Shown here: piece after piece, positions 1 through 4,965 of the stretch
Layout of the letters: each line of letters begins with the position of its first letter
How positions within the stretch are numbered: position 1 is the first letter of the stretch
From: Microbacteriaceae bacterium UBA6152
GTDB lineage: Bacteria; Actinomycetota; Actinomycetes; Actinomycetales; Microbacteriaceae
Assembly (NCBI GenBank): GCA_002423075.1
Contig: DIUS01000058.1
Span: forward strand, 1 to 10,865
Direction of reading: 5' to 3'
Length of the DNA: 10,865 nt
The notes under the pieces: generated by a model
Databases searched by the model: none
What the model saw: the letters and a program-made list of their open reading frames with translations, nothing else
What the model was told of the DNA's origin: nothing
Position numbers and translations under genes: made by a program

Positions 1-863
1 ACTTCTCGGTGCTGCTCGACCGCGCCAACCGCTCGTACCTCGTGCTCTGCAGCTACGAGGGCGGCGTCGAGATCGAGCAGCTGGCCGAAGAGCGCCCTGA
101 CGCTCTCGCCCGCGTCGAAGTCGACCCCGGTGTCGGCATCACGCTCGAGAAGGCCCGAGAGATTGCGGTCGCCGCGAAGTTTCCTGCCGAGCTCGTCGAC
201 AAGGTCGCGCCGGTGTTCGTGCAGCTCTATGGGGTGTTCGTCCACGAGGACGCCACGCTCGTCGAGGTCAACCCGCTCGTGCTGACCGGTGCCGGCGACA
301 TCATCGCCCTCGACGGCAAGGTGACGCTCGACGAGAACGCCGAGTTCCGCCAGCCGCACCACGCCGAGCTCGAAGACGCCGATTCGGCTGACCCGCTTGA
401 GGCCAAGGCCAAGGCGCACGACTTGAACTACGTGAAGCTCGACGGCGAAGTCGGGGTCATCGGCAACGGCGCGGGGCTCGTCATGTCGACGCTCGATGTC
501 GTCGCCTACGCGGGCGAGAAGCACGGCGGCGTGACTCCCGCGAACTTCCTCGACATCGGCGGCGGAGCGTCGGCCGAGGTCATGGCTGCCGGCCTCGACG
601 TCATTCTGGGCGACCCGCAGGTCAAGAGCGTCTTCGTCAACGTGTTCGGCGGCATCACCGCGTGCGATGCGGTGGCCAACGGCATCGTCTCGGCACTCGA
701 GATTCTCGGTGACACGGCGACCAAGCCGCTCGTCGTGCGGCTCGACGGCAACAACGTCGACGAGGGCCGCCGCATCCTCGCGGCCGCCGCCCACCCGCTC
801 GTGACGCTCGCGAGCACCATGGACGAAGGCGCCGACAAGGCTGCTGAACTGGCTGCGAAGTAA
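1..863 (+). CDS. sucC: Succinyl-CoA synthetase (ADP-forming) beta subunit, 5'-truncated
   Basis: Partial gene: it runs in from the left edge (first whole codon at base 3) and ends at TAA 861-863. About 286 C-terminal residues are visible; the usual length is near 390, so roughly 100 are missing. The product pairs with SucD to make succinate, CoA and ATP from succinyl-CoA in the cytoplasmic TCA cycle. The visible part holds the end of the ATP-grasp domain, with VEVNPLVLT (Asn codon 270-272) and ALDGKVTLDEN supplying the expected metal ligands. The CoA-ligase domain follows, with GNGAGLVMSTLD, FLDIGGGA, VFVNVFGGI and RLDGNNVDEG in family order. FGGITACD, in place of the enterobacterial FGGIVRCD, is as I recall the actinobacterial form. 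sucD follows after 14 nt. Identification is firm from these signatures. Confidence 0.97.
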   Translation, partial: FSVLLDRANRSYLVLCSYEGGVEIEQLAEERPDALARVEVDPGVGITLEKAREIAVAAKFPAELVDKVAPVFVQLYGVFVHEDATLVEVNPLVLTGAGDIIALDGKVTLDENAEFRQPHHAELEDADSADPLEAKAKAHDLNYVKLDGEVGVIGNGAGLVMSTLDVVAYAGEKHGGVTPANFLDIGGGASAEVMAAGLDVILGDPQVKSVFVNVFGGITACDAVANGIVSALEILGDTATKPLVVRLDGNNVDEGRRILAAAAHPLVTLASTMDEGADKAAELAAK

Positions 864-877
864 GGGATACGCGAACA

Positions 878-1780
878 ATGTCGATCTTCCTGAACAAGGA
901 TTCCAAGGTCATCGTGCAGGGCATCACCGGCGGTGAGGGCACCAAGCACACCGCGCTGATGCTCAAGGCCGGCACGCAGGTCGTCGGCGGCGTGAACGCC
1001 CGCAAGGCCGGCACGACCGTGACCCACACCGCGGCCGACGGTTCGACCGTCGAGCTGCCCGTCTTCGCCACGGTCGCCGAGGCGATGGCCGAGACCGGCG
1101 CCGACGTGTCGATCGCCTTCGTGCCGCCAGCCTTCTCGAAAGACGCAGCGTTCGAGGCCATCGACGCCGGCATCGGCCTGCTCGTCATCATCACCGAGGG
1201 CATCCCCGTGCTCGACTCGGCCGAGCTGTGGGCGCACGCCAAGTCGAAGGGCAACGCCACGCGCATCATCGGCCCGAACTGCCCCGGCATCATCACGCCG
1301 GGCGAGTCGCTCGTCGGCATCACCCCCGCGAACATCACGGGCAAGGGCCCGATCGGTCTCGTCTCGAAGTCGGGCACCCTGACCTACCAGATGATGTACG
1401 AGTTGCGCGATCTGGGCTTCTCGACCGCCATCGGCATCGGCGGCGACCCCATCATCGGTACGACCCACATCGACGCGCTTGCGGCCTTCGAGGCCGACCC
1501 CGAGACGAAGGCGATCGTCATGATCGGCGAGATCGGCGGCGACGCCGAAGAGCGAGCGGCCGACTTCATCCGCGCCAATGTCACGAAGCCCGTCGTGGGC
1601 TACGTCGCGGGCTTCACCGCACCCGAGGGCAAGACCATGGGGCACGCGGGCGCGATCGTCAGTGGCTCAGCGGGCACCGCTCAGGCCAAGAAGGAGGCCC
1701 TCGAGGCCGCCGGCGTGAAGGTCGGCAAGACGCCGAGCGAGACGGCCACCCTCATGCGCGAGGTCATCGCGGCACTGTAG
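878..1780 (+). CDS. sucD: Succinyl-CoA synthetase alpha subunit
   Basis: A complete 300-residue protein, the normal family length. It binds CoA and carries the phosphohistidine that passes phosphate between succinyl phosphate and the nucleotide held by SucC. The N-terminal Rossmann CoA-binding domain has GITGGEGTKHT near residues 15-25. GPNCPGIITPGE, KSGTLTYQ and GIGGDPIIGTTHID follow. The catalytic histidine is H256 in MGHAGAIVSG, matching H246 of E. coli. The ATG at 878 is 14 nt after the sucC stop and is preceded by a moderate Shine-Dalgarno (AAGGGA, 862-867, 10-nt spacer), so the two genes are evidently one operon. The gene ends at TAG 1778-1780, ahead of a hairpin and a convergent gene pair, so it is probably the last gene of its transcript. 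Confidence 0.98.
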   Translation: MSIFLNKDSKVIVQGITGGEGTKHTALMLKAGTQVVGGVNARKAGTTVTHTAADGSTVELPVFATVAEAMAETGADVSIAFVPPAFSKDAAFEAIDAGIGLLVIITEGIPVLDSAELWAHAKSKGNATRIIGPNCPGIITPGESLVGITPANITGKGPIGLVSKSGTLTYQMMYELRDLGFSTAIGIGGDPIIGTTHIDALAAFEADPETKAIVMIGEIGGDAEERAADFIRANVTKPVVGYVAGFTAPEGKTMGHAGAIVSGSAGTAQAKKEALEAAGVKVGKTPSETATLMREVIAAL

Positions 1781-1800
1781 ACGAGCATCCCGCGTTCGAT

Positions 1801-1828
1801 GGCCCGGTTCCTCTCGAGGAGCGGGGCC
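1801..1828. terminator. GC-rich hairpin between convergent genes, candidate bidirectional terminator
   Basis: The 28-nt stretch pairs as GGCCCGGTTCCT, loop CTCG, AGGAGCGGGGCC: 12 positions with one G/G mismatch and one G-T pair. It starts 20 nt after the sucD stop and ends 20 nt before the stop of the opposing DUF4166 gene, where a shared terminator would be expected. No T-run follows on either strand, so it is not a canonical intrinsic terminator. U-less hairpins have been proposed to terminate in high-GC actinobacteria. Pairing and placement are seen; function is inferred. Confidence 0.6.
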
Positions 1829-1848
1829 GTCGCCGTATGCGCGGGCTA

Positions 1849-2544
1849 CTACTCCCTGCGCTCGTGCTGCATGGGCAGCACGTGGGGCGGCGGCGCCTCC
1901 GCACGAGGGAACTCGCAGGTGAAACGGCCCTCGTAGCCGAAGAGGAATCCGAACACACGATTGCGCACCTCGAGCCTGATGACGTACTCGCCCGTCTCGT
2001 CGTCGAACGACTCGCGCAAGTCGGCGCGGCCCGAGAACAGCATCGGAAAGCGAAAGCCGATCGGTCCAGCGTAGAAGCGCTGAGCATCCGATCGCAGGCG
2101 CAGCGAGCCGTCGGGCTCGGCCGTCAGTTCGAGGTCGACCGCGAGGTGCTGGTGGGTGCCGAGGTAATCGACGATGCGGCCTTGGGCACCGAGAATCATG
2201 GTGGCGTCGAAGCGACCGGGTCGGCCGGGCCGCCGCGGATAGTCGAAGGTGCGCACGAACGTCACCGTTTCGCGCCCGAAGGGGTCACGGTAGGGATAGT
2301 TCTCGACGGTGAACGGCACCTGGTCGCCGGGGTACGGGGCAAGGATGTTGCGGATGCGCCCGATGTGCAGGAACGGAACCGTCCACCACGGCCCCCGACG
2401 AATGCGCGACATCACCCCTCGCCCGATGCACGCGTAACCGCCTGCCAGGCTCACGCCGAAGCGGCGCTGCAGCATCGGATGGAGGCGGGCGAAGTCGTCG
2501 CCCATGGCGAGGGCGAACATGCTGCGTGCAGCGCCGGTCGACAT
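1849..2544 (-). CDS. DUF4166 domain protein, function unknown
   Basis: A minus-strand gene of 231 residues from ATG 2544-2542 to TAG 1851-1849. The N-terminal half resembles DUF4166: GDDFARLHPMLQRRFG (residues 15-30), then GVMSRIRR, the aromatic segment WWTVPFLHIGRIRNILAPYPG (about 53-73), VPFTVENYPYRDPFGRETVTFVRTF (about 77-100), and a beta-rich C-terminal half ending in a charged tail. No signal peptide or clear membrane helix is visible. The start was chosen because the stop of the upstream SRPBCC gene (TGA 2546-2544) shares one base with this ATG in the arrangement TGATG, which suggests translational coupling; a GTG one codon earlier (2547) is equally possible. The frame is open further upstream to 2667, but that part overlaps the neighbour and lacks domain character. 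No biochemical role is established for the family, so none is assigned. Confidence 0.8.
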   Translation of the reverse strand: MSTGAARSMFALAMGDDFARLHPMLQRRFGVSLAGGYACIGRGVMSRIRRGPWWTVPFLHIGRIRNILAPYPGDQVPFTVENYPYRDPFGRETVTFVRTFDYPRRPGRPGRFDATMILGAQGRIVDYLGTHQHLAVDLELTAEPDGSLRLRSDAQRFYAGPIGFRFPMLFSGRADLRESFDDETGEYVIRLEVRNRVFGFLFGYEGRFTCEFPRAEAPPPHVLPMQHERRE

Positions 2545-3152
2545 CACGGCGCGCCCAGCGTCGTGAGCGAGGCGGGGGCATCGGCCATCGCGGTCGGTCG
2601 CCCGATGCTCCAGAGGCAATCGGATGCTCGCGGCCTGCCGCGCGAACCCGGCAGTGCGATGCGCCACAGTGGCCAGCGCTCGGGCGGCTCATCGGTCTCG
2701 GCCCAGCGACGCAGGCGGGCGAAGCTCGCGGCGGTCATCCAGGCCACGAGCGGGCGCACGACGACCATGTCGAGCAGCGCGCCCCACCCGGGCTCGTAGT
2801 CGAATCCGGTAATGAAGCGCACACCGCCGTCGACGGGCTCATACCGCCAGTAGCCGCGGCCGTCGCGCAGGGGTGAGAGTCGGTCGCTCGTCGTGAATCG
2901 CAGGGCGGAGGTGCGGGCGCCGTCGGCACCTTCGCGGGTGCCGAGCGAGATGCCCGTGCCGCGAATCGTGTGCACCATCATGCGGCGCTCGTAGGTGAAC
3001 CGCCAGAGCCCGTTGTCGCCCTGCTCAGTGGGCATGATGCGACTGAAGCGAGCATCCCACCGCGCATGCAGCTCGGGGTCTTGCGTGAGGTGCCAGACCG
3101 TTTCGAGGTCGGCCGCGATGACCGTCTCGACGCGGATCGAACGAGTGCTCAC
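2544..3152 (-). CDS. SRPBCC-fold (START/polyketide cyclase-like) protein
   Basis: A minus-strand gene of 202 residues from GTG 3152-3150 to TGA 2546-2544. The start IRVETVIAADLETVWHLTQDPELHARWDARFSRI (residues 6-39) is the characteristic opening of the SRPBCC helix-grip fold, which binds hydrophobic ligands: a beta strand, then the ETVW helix and the P-x-L-H-x-R-W-D segment. LRFTTSDR, YWRYEPVDGGVRFITGFDYEPGWG (about 101-124) and a long C-terminal helix, VVRPLVAWMTAASFARLRRW, complete it. The C-terminal 50 residues are Pro/Arg-rich and less typical. GTG 3152 is preferred because it puts the domain at the N-terminus; an in-frame ATG at 3212 would add 20 residues without domain character. No Shine-Dalgarno is visible. 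It overlaps the DUF4166 gene by one base, so the two are probably co-expressed. Ligand and role are unknown. Confidence 0.8.
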   Translation of the reverse strand: MSTRSIRVETVIAADLETVWHLTQDPELHARWDARFSRIMPTEQGDNGLWRFTYERRMMVHTIRGTGISLGTREGADGARTSALRFTTSDRLSPLRDGRGYWRYEPVDGGVRFITGFDYEPGWGALLDMVVVRPLVAWMTAASFARLRRWAETDEPPERWPLWRIALPGSRGRPRASDCLWSIGRPTAMADAPASLTTLGAP

Positions 3153-3159
3153 GCTCGCA

Positions 3160-3165
3160 AGTGTG
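3160..3165 (-). promoter_or_regulatory. Possible -10 box for the SRPBCC gene
   Basis: On the minus strand CACACT lies 7 nt before the GTG at 3152. It differs from TANNNT at the first base only, and its distance fits leaderless initiation as seen at dhaK, DUF6350 and purN here. No Shine-Dalgarno precedes the GTG. This is a weak prediction. Confidence 0.3.
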
Positions 3166-3170
3166 CCACG

Positions 3171-3194
3171 CGCGGCAAGTGCCGCGAACGGCAC
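3171..3194 (-). promoter_or_regulatory. Two overlapping, mutually exclusive hairpins
   Basis: On the plus strand, CGCGGC-AAGT-GCCGCG (3171-3186) and GTGCCG-CGAA-CGGCAC (3179-3194) are both perfect 6-bp stems with 4-nt loops. They share bases 3179-3186, so only one can form at a time. They lie 19 nt upstream of the SRPBCC start codon. If transcription starts upstream of 3194 they would sit in the leader; otherwise they could be a DNA operator or chance GC palindromes. Pairing is seen; function is not shown. Confidence 0.4.
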
Positions 3195-3227
3195 ACAGCA
3201 CGCAGACGGCACCTCGTGGAGCTCGCT

Positions 3228-3287
3228 CTCCGCGACGACCCGACCTCCGCGACGACCCGCGACCTCCGCGACGACCCGCGACCTCCG
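3228..3287. repeat. 19-bp tandem repeat, about three copies
   Basis: The unit CTCCGCGACGACCCGCGAC occurs perfectly at 3245-3263 and 3264-3282. A preceding copy lacking two bases (17 nt) is at 3228-3244, and a start of a further copy (CTCCG) is at 3283-3287. The array lies in the divergent intergenic region and ends 20 nt upstream of the dhaK -10 box. No gene is supported across it. It could be replication slippage or a set of regulator sites; the sequence does not decide. Confidence 0.85.
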
Positions 3288-3307
3288 AGCTGCCCAGCGC
3301 CCCGCCC

Positions 3308-3313
3308 TAGACT
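3308..3313 (+). promoter_or_regulatory. -10 box of a putative leaderless dhaKLM promoter
   Basis: TAGACT fits the actinobacterial TANNNT -10 pattern and is 9 nt from the dhaK ATG. Initiation 6-9 nt after the box would place the 5' end at or within three bases of the ATG. No Shine-Dalgarno lies between, and no TTGACA-like -35 is seen 16-18 nt upstream. This is the only promoter candidate seen for the three-gene operon. Confidence 0.65.
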
Positions 3314-3322
3314 GGCGCTGCG

Positions 3323-4318
3323 ATGAAGAAGCTCATCTCTAGCCCCGAGAGCGTGGTCGTCGACGCCTTGCGGGGCATGGCGGCAGCGCATCCCGAGCTG
3401 AGCGTCGATCTCACGCGACGCATCGTCTACCGCGCCCAACCGAAAGAGCACGGCACGGTCGCGCTCGTGAGCGGCGGCGGGTCGGGTCACGAGCCGTTGC
3501 ACGCCGGCTTCGTGGGGTTCGGGATGCTCGACGCGGCCTGCGCCGGTGCCGTGTTCACCTCTCCCACGCCCGATCAGGTGCTCGCCGCGACCCGCGCGGT
3601 CGACCGCGGTGCGGGAGTGCTTCACATCGTCAAGAACTACACGGGTGACGTGCTGAGCTTCGAGCTCGCGGCAGAGCTCGCGGCCGAGGCCCGCATCGAG
3701 GTGCGCACCGTCGTCGTGGCCGATGACGTTGCCGTGACCGACTCGCTCTACACCGCGGGTCGCCGCGGCACGGGTACGACCGTGCTGCTCGAGCGCATCG
3801 TCGGTGCCGCCGCCGAGCAAGGATTCGACCTCGATGAGGTGCACGCGCTTGCCGAACGCATCGCGGCTGCGGGGCGGTCGATGGGCATCGCGCTGGGCGG
3901 CGCCACGGTTCCGGCCGCGGGGCGCCCCACCTTCACGCTCGGCGACGACGAGATCGAGTGGGGCGTCGGCATTCACGGCGAGCCCGGGCGCGAGCGGCAG
4001 CCCATGGGTCCGGCGCCCGATCTCGCCGCTCGACTCGTGCAGCCGCTCGTCGGCGACGGCCTCGGCACGGGCGACGCGATCGTCATGCTGAGCGGACTCG
4101 GCGCGACGCCGCTCATCGAGCTCTACGGCATGCTCGCCGCCATCACGCCACTGCTCGAGCAGCACGGCGTGCGACCGGTGCGGGTGCTCGTCGGCGACTA
4201 CGTCACGTCGCTCGACATGGCCGGTTGCCTGCTCACCGTGCTGCCGGTCGATGCCGAGCTGCTGTCGTACTGGGATTCGCCGGTCGACACTCCCGCGCTG
4301 CGGTGGGGCCGCTCATGA
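3323..4318 (+). CDS. dhaK: PTS-dependent dihydroxyacetone kinase, substrate-binding subunit DhaK
   Basis: 331 residues, against 356 for E. coli DhaK. This cytoplasmic subunit binds dihydroxyacetone covalently and receives phosphate from the ADP held by DhaL, giving dihydroxyacetone phosphate for glycolysis. The functional residues fall at E. coli numbering: H56 in SGGGSGHEP, K104 and D109 in KNYTGD, and H218 in GVGIHGEPG, the histidine forming the hemiaminal with substrate. FTSPTPDQ, DSLYTAGRRGTGTT and GGATVPAAGRPTFTL are further family segments. The ATG at 3323 begins the protein at its normal N-terminus. The stop overlaps dhaL by 4 nt (ATGA). No DhaR, DhaQ/DhaS, glycerol dehydrogenase or glycerol uptake gene is beside it. 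The alternative, a single-chain ATP-dependent kinase, is excluded by the separate DhaL and DhaM. Confidence 0.97.
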   Translation: MKKLISSPESVVVDALRGMAAAHPELSVDLTRRIVYRAQPKEHGTVALVSGGGSGHEPLHAGFVGFGMLDAACAGAVFTSPTPDQVLAATRAVDRGAGVLHIVKNYTGDVLSFELAAELAAEARIEVRTVVVADDVAVTDSLYTAGRRGTGTTVLLERIVGAAAEQGFDLDEVHALAERIAAAGRSMGIALGGATVPAAGRPTFTLGDDEIEWGVGIHGEPGRERQPMGPAPDLAARLVQPLVGDGLGTGDAIVMLSGLGATPLIELYGMLAAITPLLEQHGVRPVRVLVGDYVTSLDMAGCLLTVLPVDAELLSYWDSPVDTPALRWGRS

Positions 4319-4965
4319 CCCTCACCGTCGCCGCGACGAACGATTGGTTGCGCCGCTTCGCGCGATCGGTCGATGACAACGAGCAGCTGCTGACCGACCT
4401 CGATGCCGCGATCGGCGACGCCGATCACGGCAGCAATCTGCGACGAGGCATGCTCGCGGTCGTCGAGCAACTCGCGACCGAGCCGGCGATCACGATCGGC
4501 GATACGTTGCGCGGGGCTGGCATGACTCTCATCAGCACCGTCGGCGGTGCGAGCGGAGTGCTCTTCGGCACTCTGTTGCTGCGCATGGCGACCTTGACCG
4601 GTGAGCGTACGACGGCGACGGCGACCGAAGTGATCGCCGCACTGCGTGACGGACTCGAGGGGGTGCGCACGCGCGGCCATGCCGAACTCGGCGACAAGAC
4701 CATGGTTGACGTGCTCGCCCCCACGATTGACGCACTGGATGCCGCGGTCACGTCAGGCGCCTCGCTCGCCGACGCAGCATCCACGGCGGCGATCGCCGCG
4801 CAGGCCGCCCGCGACGCCACCACGGCGCTCGTCGCGCGCAAGGGCCGTGCGAGCTACCTCGGCGACCGTAGCATCGGCCATGTCGACCCGGGCGCCGCCT
4901 CGACGGCCCTTCTCTTCGCGGCCCTCGCGGGTGCTCTGGCTGAAGCAGCGGCGGTCGACGCGTGA
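4315..4965 (+). CDS. dhaL: Dihydroxyacetone kinase, ADP-binding subunit DhaL
   Basis: 216 residues, the usual DhaL length. In PTS-type enzymes DhaL keeps its ADP permanently bound; the ADP is rephosphorylated by DhaM and passes phosphate to the substrate on DhaK. The magnesium-binding motif LDAAIGDADHGSN puts D30, D35 and D37, followed by H38, at the positions known in E. coli. STVGGASGVLFGTLLL, GDKTMVDVLAP and the nucleotide-lid segment RASYLGDRSIGHVDPGAAS complete the signature. The ATG at 4315 overlaps the dhaK stop as ATGA, and the TGA stop overlaps the dhaM GTG as GTGA; such junctions suggest coupled translation and matched subunit amounts. A longer open frame upstream of 4315 overlaps dhaK and is not part of the gene. 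Confidence 0.97.
   Translation: MTLTVAATNDWLRRFARSVDDNEQLLTDLDAAIGDADHGSNLRRGMLAVVEQLATEPAITIGDTLRGAGMTLISTVGGASGVLFGTLLLRMATLTGERTTATATEVIAALRDGLEGVRTRGHAELGDKTMVDVLAPTIDALDAAVTSGASLADAASTAAIAAQAARDATTALVARKGRASYLGDRSIGHVDPGAASTALLFAALAGALAEAAAVDA

Noticed and set aside
506..1645. Long minus-strand open frame (379 codons) opposite sucC/sucD
   Set aside because: It is antisense to two certain genes and its Arg/Asp/Gly-rich translation has no domain character; high GC in third positions creates such frames.
1228..2799. Plus-strand open frame of 523 codons over the end of sucD and the minus-strand pair
   Set aside because: Its translation is low-complexity Arg/His/Gly-rich sequence, and the same DNA encodes SucD and recognisable SRPBCC and DUF4166 proteins in other frames.
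3153..3212. Upstream ATG (3212) as start of the SRPBCC protein
   Set aside because: The 20 added residues have no domain character and would cover the alternative hairpins; GTG 3152 places the fold at the N-terminus as usual. It is not strictly excluded.
3662..3685. Direct repeat GAGCTCGCGGC, twice, inside dhaK
   Set aside because: It encodes ELAAELAA in a helix with normal family length, and needs no more than codon reuse.
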